A DNA stretch of 59,648 nucleotides from Spirochaetota bacterium (GTDB lineage: Bacteria > Spirochaetota > UBA4802 > JAFGJZ01): assembly GCA_016928815.1 (NCBI GenBank), contig JAFGJZ010000185.1, positions 1 through 59,648 on the forward strand, given 5' to 3'. Below are positions 38,565 to 47,944 of the stretch, in pieces (the first letter of the stretch is position 1; every line of letters begins with the position of its first letter). Made by a program: the position numbers and the translations under genes. Below the pieces are notes generated by a model. That model was not told where the DNA came from. It ran no database searches and saw only the letters and a program-made list of their open reading frames with translations.

Positions 38565-40235
38565 TCATCTGATTTCTTTAATCATGTCCGCAACATCATT
38601 TATAATTCTTGAAAGTGTTTCATTACTCAGTCCTGCACCTGCAAACCTTGAAAGTGATATCATCTCGCTGATCTGATCGAGCTGTTCTGACCCGTGTCCG
38701 CTTTCTTTCAGAAAAACAATACTTTTTTCAATTACAGTTATGGTACGTTCGCGGTTGCTGCTTCTCAGAGCGCTTTTTAACTCAATTATATGCTCATTAG
38801 CAGTGGAGAGTTTTTTATCAGAATTCAATCTTTCGGTTACCCGTTTTTTTAATTCGGATTTTTTCTGCACACCGTACTCTGTCTCGCGTGATGATCTTCT
38901 TTTCTCAAGAATGAGAAATGCCGAAAAGGCCGCAACAGAAAGAAAAATCATGACGGAGGAAATTATAATAACCGTAAATAATCCCGAAAAGGATGATGAA
39001 CCGGAAACAGGAATTTCCTCTGATAAACCCTGTTTTTTAAAACTGAATTCAAAAGGACCTGTCTCAATTTTTTTAAACAGCCTGATTTCAGGATCATAAG
39101 TATTTATGAAAATATTTTCAATTTCACATTCTGACGAATCATCCGGAATTACCGTAAAATCATAGGTATAACTTCCTGCCACATCATTTCCGGATATGCC
39201 GATTTGAGCATCACTTACCGATGTAAGTACATTAAAACCGTCATGCTTAAGAACCGTCCAGTCTATCGGCATCGCGAAATTGCCGCTTCCGCTGAGTTTA
39301 ATCTGAAATGAAGCCTCGGCATCGGATTTTTTTATTTTAGTTTTATCAAATTCCATCTTATAGGAGCCGGTATAAACCGGTTCCTGCAGACCGGAAGGCA
39401 AAGATGCTACACGGATATTTTTCCCTTCAAAAGCCCGTGTTTTGGTCACAACGGAAAATGCCTCCTGCTGATAATACACAGCCTTTCCTCCGTTTATTTT
39501 AAATGTCCCCGGAGAAATCGGTATATAGATATATGTCTGAAGATGCTGCCGGTAGAATAAGACCCCATGATCCTCAAAACTCCGGTCTTCAATTTTCTCA
39601 TCAACCGGTTTGATGTAAAAATCTGATTCATCAGTATCTTTGTCAATTGACCGGACTTTAATTCCCTGAGGTGAATTTGTTACGACAAAAATACGTACGA
39701 TGACAGGCTGACCGAGATATATTTCCGTTTTGGATATTTCGGTTTCAATTTCAACTTCGGTTTCATTATCGTCAAAAACAGGATTACCGTCATTACCGAA
39801 AAACTGATCAAGAAGACTTTTAGGTCTTGTTCTCACTTTGGAACTTACGGTAAGTTTCACAGAATCGGAACCATATTCCTTTCCATCAGCCATGAAATGA
39901 ATGGAAGGAATTACATAGCTGCCTTCTTTCAGTCCCGTCACACGGTACTGAAGGATAAAACCTGACCAGGAAACACCGTTTATCCACTGACGTGATTTTG
40001 TAATACCTGCATAACCAAGCCCCAGACCCCTATCAGTTACAGGAAGCTGCAGCGGTTCAACACTTTTAACATCAGATACCTTTATCTGAAGCATTGTACT
40101 TTCATCAAGACCGATTACATTATCATCAATTTCAGTAGAAATTTCCGCAGCTGAAACATTTATACAGAAAAGCAGCAACACTGCATAAAGAAAATTTTTA
40201 CCAGTTTTTCTCAAGGACCTGCACTCCATTTTCAT
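38565..40235 (-). CDS. batD: BatD-like protein
   Basis: Signal peptide; Ig-like oxygen-tolerance domain; last gene of moxR-bat cluster. Confidence 0.8.
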   Translation of the reverse strand: MKMECRSLRKTGKNFLYAVLLLFCINVSAAEISTEIDDNVIGLDESTMLQIKVSDVKSVEPLQLPVTDRGLGLGYAGITKSRQWINGVSWSGFILQYRVTGLKEGSYVIPSIHFMADGKEYGSDSVKLTVSSKVRTRPKSLLDQFFGNDGNPVFDDNETEVEIETEISKTEIYLGQPVIVRIFVVTNSPQGIKVRSIDKDTDESDFYIKPVDEKIEDRSFEDHGVLFYRQHLQTYIYIPISPGTFKINGGKAVYYQQEAFSVVTKTRAFEGKNIRVASLPSGLQEPVYTGSYKMEFDKTKIKKSDAEASFQIKLSGSGNFAMPIDWTVLKHDGFNVLTSVSDAQIGISGNDVAGSYTYDFTVIPDDSSECEIENIFINTYDPEIRLFKKIETGPFEFSFKKQGLSEEIPVSGSSSFSGLFTVIIISSVMIFLSVAAFSAFLILEKRRSSRETEYGVQKKSELKKRVTERLNSDKKLSTANEHIIELKSALRSSNRERTITVIEKSIVFLKESGHGSEQLDQISEMISLSRFAGAGLSNETLSRIINDVADMIKEIR

Positions 40236-40878
40236 CTTTTCCCTTCATTCTTTTTACAGGCATGTTCTGATAATCCTGAAGTATTTTGTCGATCTGTTCT
40301 CTGCTTAAATCACCCTGGACGGATTTATCATCACTCTGATTCTGCTTATCCTGGTTCTGATCTTTTTTTGAATCATCATTTTTTTTATTATTCTGCTTAT
40401 CGTCTTTTTTGTCTTCTTTATTCTGCTTATCATCTTTTTTGTCATCTTTATTCTGCTGTTTGAGAATATTTTCAAGATTATTTTTAGCATTCTGATAATC
40501 CGGATCAATCTTCAGGGCATTCATATATGCATCAGCAGCTTTTGCCGTATCTCCGGAACGTGAATACATGTTTCCCAGATTATAAAAGGCTTTTTTCTGA
40601 ACTTCCTTATCTTCCGATTTAAGCGCTTCCCTGAAATGCTCTTCTGCTACATCATTGCTTCCCTTTGCGGAATACGCAGTAGCTTTATTAAAAGCAATAT
40701 CCGCTGCTTTAGATTTGGATGGAAGGTATTTGGATGCAGCATCATAATTATCAACCGCCGATTTGTAGTCCGCCTCATTATATGCTGAATTTCCCTTACG
40801 AACATAATCCGCGTAAGGGTCAAGCCATGCTGCCGATAATATTACTGCTGCAAAAAGTATTAATTTTTCAGCTTTCAT
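40198..40878 (-). CDS. batC: BatC-like TPR protein with Lys/Asp/Gln/Asn-rich tail
   Basis: Signal peptide MKAEKLILFAAVILSAAWLDP; TPR units (AFYNLGNMYSRSGDTAKAADAYMNALKIDPDYQNAKNNLE); start at Met 40878. Confidence 0.8.
   Translation of the reverse strand: MKAEKLILFAAVILSAAWLDPYADYVRKGNSAYNEADYKSAVDNYDAASKYLPSKSKAADIAFNKATAYSAKGSNDVAEEHFREALKSEDKEVQKKAFYNLGNMYSRSGDTAKAADAYMNALKIDPDYQNAKNNLENILKQQNKDDKKDDKQNKEDKKDDKQNNKKNDDSKKDQNQDKQNQSDDKSVQGDLSREQIDKILQDYQNMPVKRMKGKDENGVQVLEKNW
40391..40450. repeat. 30-bp tandem repeat in the batC low-complexity coding region
   Basis: ttctgcttatcgtcttttttgtcttcttta / ttctgcttatcatcttttttgtcatcttta, two differences. Confidence 0.9.
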
Positions 40879-41866
40879 TGTCTCCCCCGTATTTAACAAT
40901 AAAAGGTTCTAATATCAGAAAAAATAAAAGAAAAAGCGCGAATATTCTGAATTTTTCCTTCGGCTCGGTTATCATCCTTGTATCGGATGATTTAGTCTTG
41001 TTATTTTTAAGTTCGGATTTAATGAATTTCAAATCATCAAAACCCTGATTCAAATTCAGATATCTACCTCCGGTTTCAGAAGCAATTTTTCTCAGGAGAG
41101 AAGTATTTACTCTGGTTTTGACTGTTTCTCCGTTTATGTCCTTTACATAAATATCAGTGCCGTCAGATTGAGGTATAACAGAAGGTGAATCAGTTCCGAG
41201 TGAGGCCGTAAAAACCTTTACATCCTGGTTTTTAAGAACCTTCATTACTTCATCAACTCTGTTTTCATGATCTTCACCGTCTGTAATCAGCAGTACAATC
41301 CTGTTTGTGAGTTTCTTTTTTTCAAAAATTTCAGAAGCCTTTTTTAGAGCTCCTCCAATATCCGTTCCCTGCAGGGCAAGCGTAGAGCTTGATACTGAAT
41401 CAAGAAACATATGAAAGGCACCTATATCAGAAGTAAACGGAGTCATGAGAAACGGTTCACCGGCGAAAACAATCAGTCCCGCCCTGTCTCCTTCAAGGGA
41501 GGCGGACAGCAGTTTCAGTGCATTTTTCGCGCGTATGAGACGAGACGGGGCAACATCTTCGGAATCCATGCTTCGGCTTACATCAAGAAGTACAAGCAAA
41601 TCTGATCCCTCCTTGGTAACAGGCCGTGTTATTGTTCCCCACTGCGGTTTTAACAATACGACAACAAACAGCAGAATTGAAATTATGATGAAAAACTCCC
41701 GCAGAAAAATAATCCATGCTGAAGATCTTAAATAATCAGGAACTCTTCCCTGAAAAATTCTTTTTATGCTGTATCTTCTCCACCAGCCGTAAAAACCCAA
41801 AAGTACGATAGCAGCTGATGCTGACGGAATGATATAAATAATATTATCAAGTGCTCCGAATTTCAT
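40868..41866 (-). CDS. batB: BatB-like von Willebrand factor A domain protein
   Basis: LLDVSRSMDSEDVAPSRL MIDAS motif; LLITDGEDHENRVDE. Confidence 0.85.
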   Translation of the reverse strand: MKFGALDNIIYIIPSASAAIVLLGFYGWWRRYSIKRIFQGRVPDYLRSSAWIIFLREFFIIISILLFVVVLLKPQWGTITRPVTKEGSDLLVLLDVSRSMDSEDVAPSRLIRAKNALKLLSASLEGDRAGLIVFAGEPFLMTPFTSDIGAFHMFLDSVSSSTLALQGTDIGGALKKASEIFEKKKLTNRIVLLITDGEDHENRVDEVMKVLKNQDVKVFTASLGTDSPSVIPQSDGTDIYVKDINGETVKTRVNTSLLRKIASETGGRYLNLNQGFDDLKFIKSELKNNKTKSSDTRMITEPKEKFRIFALFLLFFLILEPFIVKYGGDNES

Positions 41867-42861
41867 TACGGTACCTTCCTGTAAACAAGTGAACGCAGAA
41901 GTATTTCAATTAAAAAGAGAACGGCTGCTGCGGCAAGGAAAATATAAAACCTGTCGAAGAATTCATAATACACTTTAACGTCATAATCGGTTTTTTCAAG
42001 TTTATCTATTTCCCTGATGTTTTCCAGAAAAACCTGATCAGATTCAGCACGGTAGAATTTACCTCCGCTGATTTCGGAAATTCTGCTGATAACTTCAGCA
42101 TTAAAATTGTTTTCAATGAAAGTTTTTCTGGAAAAGAGCCCGTTCGTCGGATATGGAACCGGGCCTTCCTTTCCTATTCCGACCGAGTATATTTTAATTC
42201 CGTACTGTTTTGCAATTTCCGCAGCGGTATCAGGCTGAATCCCGCCGGCATTATTAACTCCGTCAGTTACCAGAAGTATGATTTTTGATTTTGATTCCCT
42301 GTCTTTCATCCGGCTGACTGCAAGCATCAGGGAATCACCGATGCCTGTTCCATCTGCATCTACTGAATCAAAATCCACACTGTCGATCACATCTTTCAGC
42401 ATGTCATATTCAATAGTCAGCGGACACTGAAGATAGGGTCTGTAGGCAAACACAACAAGTCCGATGCGGTCGCTTGTTCTTGAGTCAACAAATGTTTTCA
42501 AAACCTGCTTAGCCGCATAGAGCCTGTTCTCGGGCTGAAAATCCTCTCCGCGCATTGAACCGGAAACATCAAGGACAAGCATGATGTCTATGCCCAGATT
42601 ATTGACACTTGTGTAGTCAACGCCCTTTCCCGGACCGGCAAGAGCGGCAATTACAAGAACTGCGGAAACAAGCCTGATCAGCGGCAGAAATTTATATGTC
42701 GCACCTCTAAGTGTACTCCTGGATTTTACTGTTTTAACCGATGAGATTTTTATGGACGTCTCACGGTTGAATATTTTAAAGTATATGTAGACAAATGCTG
42801 CGGCAGCGGGAAGCAGCAGCAGAAACAGATAAACGGGATATTTAAACTCTAAACCTGACAT
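41866..42861 (-). CDS. batA: BatA-like von Willebrand factor A domain protein
   Basis: LVLDVSGSMRGEDFQPENRL MIDAS; DGTGIGDSL; LVTDGVNNAGG. Confidence 0.87.
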   Translation of the reverse strand: MSGLEFKYPVYLFLLLLPAAAAFVYIYFKIFNRETSIKISSVKTVKSRSTLRGATYKFLPLIRLVSAVLVIAALAGPGKGVDYTSVNNLGIDIMLVLDVSGSMRGEDFQPENRLYAAKQVLKTFVDSRTSDRIGLVVFAYRPYLQCPLTIEYDMLKDVIDSVDFDSVDADGTGIGDSLMLAVSRMKDRESKSKIILLVTDGVNNAGGIQPDTAAEIAKQYGIKIYSVGIGKEGPVPYPTNGLFSRKTFIENNFNAEVISRISEISGGKFYRAESDQVFLENIREIDKLEKTDYDVKVYYEFFDRFYIFLAAAAVLFLIEILLRSLVYRKVP

Positions 42862-43807
42862 TTCCCTTCTCCCATATTATTTTTTCAGCAGCTTCTTTAG
42901 TCAGATTCAGATTGGCTTCAAGTATCTGAACCGACGGATTAAATTCCGCAAATTTTGAAAGATCCCATAATTGAGTTATATTCTCAACCTTAGAAACGAT
43001 AATTTGACCGTTTACTCCGGCTTCAGCATTTAATCTTACGGCTTCAATCAATTCTTCAGATGTCATTTCGACAGCATCCACCTTCATTGAAAGGGATAGA
43101 TATTTTTTAAATATGCGGGATATTTCAACACAGTATAATTCGTTTTCTCCGGATTGAATGTAACTTTTATTTTCAAGTTCCGATACTTCTTGCCTGAAAA
43201 TTTCAATCGGTGGTATAATTTCCACAGGCTTCATTTTACTTTTCACCCGACGGATAATATACATTATAAGTAAAGCAATAAGCGCGCCTGCCGCCAGTAA
43301 CGACAGAATGAGAATGATCAATCTTGTATAGTTCCCTTTCAGCTCAAGAGGAGGTTCATCAGGAAGAATGGAATCGTCCTTAACAACCGATCTGATCTCA
43401 ACGGTTGGTACTTTATATCCCATAACCGTATTATCCGTATTATAAAACAGAACTTCCGGCAGTGTAAAAAGTCCGGTTCTGAAATAGCGAAGTTTAAAAG
43501 TATACTTAACCTCAGCGAAGCCCGATGTCTCATCTTTGATGATATCCGTAATCTCAAATATCGGGATCAGCGACTGTTTACTGTCCGGTGCGGCCATTTC
43601 ATCCATGTACTTTTTTTTCTCCGGGATTTCAACATTCTTCAGATCACTGCTTTTAACATAAGCGACTGTATAAATGACCTCCTCACCTACAGTTGCACTC
43701 CCGGGTTCAACCGCTGCCTTAACATCGAAAGCATCCTGTGCGGAAATCACTGCCGCTGAAAAAAGAACTGCGGCGCATATACTCAGAATCTTAATAAATT
43801 TCACCAT
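42842..43807 (-). CDS. Membrane protein of the bat operon (DUF4381/BatD-N-like)
   Basis: Signal peptide, beta domain, central TM helix, position between DUF58 and batA. Confidence 0.65.
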   Translation of the reverse strand: MVKFIKILSICAAVLFSAAVISAQDAFDVKAAVEPGSATVGEEVIYTVAYVKSSDLKNVEIPEKKKYMDEMAAPDSKQSLIPIFEITDIIKDETSGFAEVKYTFKLRYFRTGLFTLPEVLFYNTDNTVMGYKVPTVEIRSVVKDDSILPDEPPLELKGNYTRLIILILSLLAAGALIALLIMYIIRRVKSKMKPVEIIPPIEIFRQEVSELENKSYIQSGENELYCVEISRIFKKYLSLSMKVDAVEMTSEELIEAVRLNAEAGVNGQIIVSKVENITQLWDLSKFAEFNPSVQILEANLNLTKEAAEKIIWEKGNVRFRV

Positions 43808-44637
43808 CTTGCAAGTCTCTTCCTGTTGCGTTTCTCAAAATATTTTAATATGGAACTTTCTATCTGCTCATCTGTAGAAAGATTCATAACCTCAAATCCG
43901 TGAATTTCATCATCAAGCGGTTTTCCGGGTGATGTGGAGTGAACCGTACTTTTCGATTCAAGATCATAGAATTGCGTAAGCCCGAAGAAATGAAATCTTT
44001 TCTCTGTAGGATCAGTAATCCTGACTGGTATGACATCATGTTTTCTACGCAGCCTTTTCATTTTAACCAGATAATTATCATCAATGAAATCCGAAAGCAG
44101 AAAGATAACACTTTTCTTTTTTAGGACCGTCATTGAAAAATCAATCACCTTTGAAATATCTGTACCGGAACCGGCAGGTTTAAAATTCATAATTTCACGA
44201 ATTACCTTTAGAATATACTTTCTTCCCTTCTGGGGAGTAAAAAACCATTCAACCCTGTCGGTAAAAAGCATTACAGAAACCCTGTCGTTATTATACTGTG
44301 CAAGGAAAAGAAGCAGTGTGATCACCTCCATCAGCACCTCATCTTTCCGCTTCATTGTACCGTACTGCATTGAAGATGAAATATCAACCATCAGTACAAT
44401 ATTCAATTCTCTTTCTTCAATGAATTCCTTGATATAGAGGTGATTCATTCTTGCAGAGACATTCCAGTCAACATACTTAATTTCATCTCCATACTGATAT
44501 TCACGGACCGTTTCAAACTGCAGACCGTTTCCTTTGAATGCCGATCTGTATTCACCCGCAAAATTAGTATTCAGTTTCCTGTGGAAAGAAATTTTAATTT
44601 TTTTAAGAAGCTGGTCTGCCGACATCTGCTGCATCAC
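43801..44637 (-). CDS. DUF58 domain protein
   Basis: FAGEYRSAFKGNGLQFETVREYQYGDEIKYVDWNVSARMNHLYIKEFIEERELNIVLMVDISSSM. Confidence 0.92.
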   Translation of the reverse strand: MMQQMSADQLLKKIKISFHRKLNTNFAGEYRSAFKGNGLQFETVREYQYGDEIKYVDWNVSARMNHLYIKEFIEERELNIVLMVDISSSMQYGTMKRKDEVLMEVITLLLFLAQYNNDRVSVMLFTDRVEWFFTPQKGRKYILKVIREIMNFKPAGSGTDISKVIDFSMTVLKKKSVIFLLSDFIDDNYLVKMKRLRRKHDVIPVRITDPTEKRFHFFGLTQFYDLESKSTVHSTSPGKPLDDEIHGFEVMNLSTDEQIESSILKYFEKRNRKRLARW

Positions 44638-45617
44638 GGCACCTCAACAGAATCAAATATCAGTTTTACTGCATCATCCGTCGTAATATCCTCCGCTTCC
44701 GCTTCATAACTGAGAATAATTCTGTGGCGGAGAATGTCAGCTCCAATTTCCTTAATATCCTCCGGAGTTACGAAACCGCGTCCTTTCATGAAAGCCACAG
44801 CACGCGATGCTTTCATCAGGGCTATAGAAGCTCTCGGACTTGCCCCGAAATCTATCAGCTGCGCTACATCCGCATTCGCCGGTTTCCTTGTCTCGGAAAC
44901 AATGTTTACGATATATTCATTTAACTTATCATCAACGTAGATTCCGGAAATTACATTTTTAATATCAGCAATTTCATCAAGTGTAATGACATTATTCACA
45001 TTATCCGTGTTTATGCTGCCGTAATTCTTCAGAATGTCAAGTTCCTCGACGCGGTCCGGATAGGAAACGAGTACTTTCATAAAAAACCTGTCAAGCTGCG
45101 CTTCCGGCAGCGGGTATGTCCCTTCCTGTTCTATCGGATTTTCAGTCGCAAGTACCATGAATGGAGATTCGAGTTTATAGGTATCCTCGCCTATTGTAAC
45201 ATTTTTTTCTTCCATTGCCTGAAGCAGTGCAGACTGAACCTTGGCCGGAGCCCTGTTTATCTCATCAGCCAGAAGAATATTGCAGAATATCGGTCCTTTC
45301 TTGGTAAAGAATTCCATGTCTTTCGGATTATAAATTCTTGTACCGATCAGATCTGCTGGAAGGATGTCCGGAGTAAACTGAATTCTGTTAAAATGCCCGC
45401 TTAATGTCTTTGCAAATGAACGCACGGTCAGAGTTTTTGCAAGTCCGGGCAGACCTTCAACAAGAATATGCCCGTCACAGAAAAATGAAATCAGAATTCT
45501 GTCTATAAGATTATTCTGACCGAAAATAACTTTTCCCATTTCTTTTTTTACGGCATCAACAACACTGTTTTTTTCTTTTACCAGCGACGTCATTTTTTCA
45601 ATTGCAGCATAATCCAT
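44634..45617 (-). CDS. MoxR-family AAA+ ATPase
   Basis: VEGLPGLAKTLTVR Walker A; ADEINRAPAKVQSALLQAMEE; ATENPIEQEGTYPLPEAQLDRF. Confidence 0.95.
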   Translation of the reverse strand: MDYAAIEKMTSLVKEKNSVVDAVKKEMGKVIFGQNNLIDRILISFFCDGHILVEGLPGLAKTLTVRSFAKTLSGHFNRIQFTPDILPADLIGTRIYNPKDMEFFTKKGPIFCNILLADEINRAPAKVQSALLQAMEEKNVTIGEDTYKLESPFMVLATENPIEQEGTYPLPEAQLDRFFMKVLVSYPDRVEELDILKNYGSINTDNVNNVITLDEIADIKNVISGIYVDDKLNEYIVNIVSETRKPANADVAQLIDFGASPRASIALMKASRAVAFMKGRGFVTPEDIKEIGADILRHRIILSYEAEAEDITTDDAVKLIFDSVEVP

Positions 45618-45674
45618 ATCAATAAATCCTCTTTATTATAAATAATCTTTAATATTATTAACCGGCAGTTGAGG

Positions 45675-45698
45675 AAAGTCTGCCGTCAGGCAGACTTT
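45675..45698. terminator. Hairpin downstream of hemerythrin gene
   Basis: AAAGTCTGCC-gtca-GGCAGACTTT. Confidence 0.55.
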
Positions 45699-45758
45699 AC
45701 CGTCAATTACTTTTATGTAAAAATCATAGCGGGATTGTTACAGGAAGGAATTAAAATT

Positions 45759-46166
45759 TCAGGAAATTCCGTTTTTTCGAAAAAATTCAGAATATTTTTT
45801 ATCAGTAATATTGATGTGTTTCACCAGCCAGTCTTTCAGAAAGCTCATCAGTTCCAGACTGAAACTCTCTTTTCCGTCATCCAGTTTTTTCTTGAACTCA
45901 AGAACACTTTTCACAAGTATTTCATGTTCTTTTTTATGCGGTTCAAAGTCAGGGTAATTTTTCATGATCATCAGATCTTCTTCATGTGAAAAATGAATTT
46001 CCGTATAATCAATTAGGCCTTCAAGCACGGAATATATTTTTGATGCAGCGTCACCTGCAATAATTCCCGTATGCAGCTGATTAATGAAACGAACAAGTTC
46101 CTGATGCTCCTCATCGAATTTCTTGACACCGACTGTCAGTTCATCATTCCAGGTTAAATAAGGCAT
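45759..46166 (-). CDS. Bacteriohemerythrin (copy 2)
   Basis: FDEEHQELVRFINQLH; YTEIHFSHEEDLM; HKKEHE; HINITDKKY. Confidence 0.92.
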   Translation of the reverse strand: MPYLTWNDELTVGVKKFDEEHQELVRFINQLHTGIIAGDAASKIYSVLEGLIDYTEIHFSHEEDLMIMKNYPDFEPHKKEHEILVKSVLEFKKKLDDGKESFSLELMSFLKDWLVKHINITDKKYSEFFRKNGIS

Positions 46167-46229
46167 AATTTCACTCCTTTTGTAATATTATTATATTAAA
46201 CATTCAGATAAAATATTTTTTACGTTATT

Positions 46230-46637
46230 TCAGATAATACCTTTTTTCGAAAAAAATTCCGAATAGGCTTTATCGACTACTTTAATGTGATTCATCAGCC
46301 AGTCGCGCAGAAAAGCCATCAGTTCAAGACTGAAGTTAATTTTACCCGCTTCCATCTGTTTTTTAAATCCTCTGATTTTATCAACAAAAACCTCATGTTC
46401 CTTAATCTGTCCGGGAAGACCGGGATAGTCCTCTGATTCCATAAGTTTTTCCTCATGCCCGAAATGTTTTTCAGTATATTCCACAAGTCCGTCAAGAATG
46501 CCATAAACACTTTCGGCTGCTTCTCCTGATATCAGTGCCATGTGAAGTTTATTTATATAGGAAATCAGCACCTTATGTTCATCATCAAAATCTTTCACTC
46601 CAACACTGAGATTATCTTCCCAAATAAAATACGGCAT
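46230..46637 (-). CDS. Bacteriohemerythrin (copy 1)
   Basis: FDDEHKVLISYINKLH; YTEKHFGHEEKLM; IKEHE; HIKVVDKAY. Confidence 0.92.
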   Translation of the reverse strand: MPYFIWEDNLSVGVKDFDDEHKVLISYINKLHMALISGEAAESVYGILDGLVEYTEKHFGHEEKLMESEDYPGLPGQIKEHEVFVDKIRGFKKQMEAGKINFSLELMAFLRDWLMNHIKVVDKAYSEFFSKKGII

Positions 46638-46656
46638 ATCAACCTCCCCTTTAAAA

Positions 46657-47232
46657 TTATATATTCTTTAATTTATTGTAGCATTTCCGGCAAAAGGCGG
46701 CATACTGCTTGTCTCCGACTACAATTTCATTACCTTCCACAATCAGATTTCCGTTTTCATCGAGCAGAGCGTTCATGGTTGCTTTGTGACCGCATCTGCA
46801 TACGGTCTTAATTTCCCTGATTGTGTCCGCTCTTGCCATTAGACTTACTATAGACGGGAAAAGATCTCCCATGTAATTGCTTCTGAGTCCGAAGCAGAAA
46901 ACATTGATATTGAAATTATCAACTATATCAGCAAGCTGCTCTATATGCTGTTTACCGAAAAACTGAACTTCGTCAGCAACTATGATATCATATCTCTCAT
47001 TTTCAAAATCTGCAAGTTTTAAAATATCCGTGTCGCTTGAAACAGTCAGAGCTTTACAGCTGAGTCCGTGAATTCTGGAATGTATTTCACCGACTTCTCC
47101 GAACCGGTCATCTAGACCTGAAGTCAGAACAAGCGGCCTTAAACCTCTTTCCCTGAAATTATACACCATTATAAGTAATTTTGCACTTTTGGCACTGAAC
47201 ATTGTACCATAATAATAATATAACTTTGCCAT
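46657..47232 (-). CDS. tdk: Thymidine kinase
   Basis: MAKLYYYYGTMFSAKSAKLL; IIVADEVQFF; zinc Cys motif CRCGHKA...CRKC. Confidence 0.94.
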   Translation of the reverse strand: MAKLYYYYGTMFSAKSAKLLIMVYNFRERGLRPLVLTSGLDDRFGEVGEIHSRIHGLSCKALTVSSDTDILKLADFENERYDIIVADEVQFFGKQHIEQLADIVDNFNINVFCFGLRSNYMGDLFPSIVSLMARADTIREIKTVCRCGHKATMNALLDENGNLIVEGNEIVVGDKQYAAFCRKCYNKLKNI

Positions 47233-47371
47233 CTGCACCGTCCGGTTTATTGTAATTTTATCTAAATTAAATTATTTTAGCATATGTTGCAATAATATTA
47301 AAAATTTTCTTGAAATTTTATTTGTTAAAACAAACTGTACTCCAATATAGCATATGTTTTAGGAGATTATA

Positions 47372-47809
47372 ATGAATTTTGAACAAACCCTTTCAATTGT
47401 AAAACCGAATGCTCTTGAAAAAAATGCATTGGGCGACATCATAAACAGGTTTGAGAAGTCCGGACTTAAAGTAATTGCAATCAAAATGCTGCTTCTTGAC
47501 CGTCAGACTGCGGCAGGTTTTTACAAAGAACATGAGGGTCAGCCCTATTTTGAAAAATTAATGAAATTTATGACACGAAACCCGATTGTTGTTCAGGTTC
47601 TTGAAGGCATTGATGCTGTGGCTAAAAACCGGGAAATCATGGGACCGACCAGCTATATGAACGGACCGGAGGGTACAATACGGAAGGATTATGCTGATGA
47701 TATTACATATAATGCCGTACACGGATCAGATTCCCCCGAATCAGCTAAAAAGGAAATAGCATACTTTTTCAGGGAAAATGAAATTTTTCCGAATTATTCT
47801 GTGAAATAA
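47372..47809 (+). CDS. ndk: Nucleoside diphosphate kinase
   Basis: EQTLSIVKPNALEKNALGDIINRFE; NAVHGSDSPESAKKEIAYFF. Confidence 0.95.
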   Translation: MNFEQTLSIVKPNALEKNALGDIINRFEKSGLKVIAIKMLLLDRQTAAGFYKEHEGQPYFEKLMKFMTRNPIVVQVLEGIDAVAKNREIMGPTSYMNGPEGTIRKDYADDITYNAVHGSDSPESAKKEIAYFFRENEIFPNYSVK

Positions 47810-47815
47810 TTACCG

Positions 47816-47832
47816 CCCGGTCAATGACCGGG
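47816..47832 (+). terminator. Hairpin downstream of ndk
   Basis: CCCGGTCA-a-TGACCGGG followed by tttc. Confidence 0.6.
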
Positions 47833-47944
47833 TTTCATACCAAATCTAAATGAAATCATATTTCTTAAAATTAAAAATTAATTAAAAATTTTATTTTATT
47901 TACCGTCTCTGTATGATATAAAATATACATATCCGGAGAATTAA

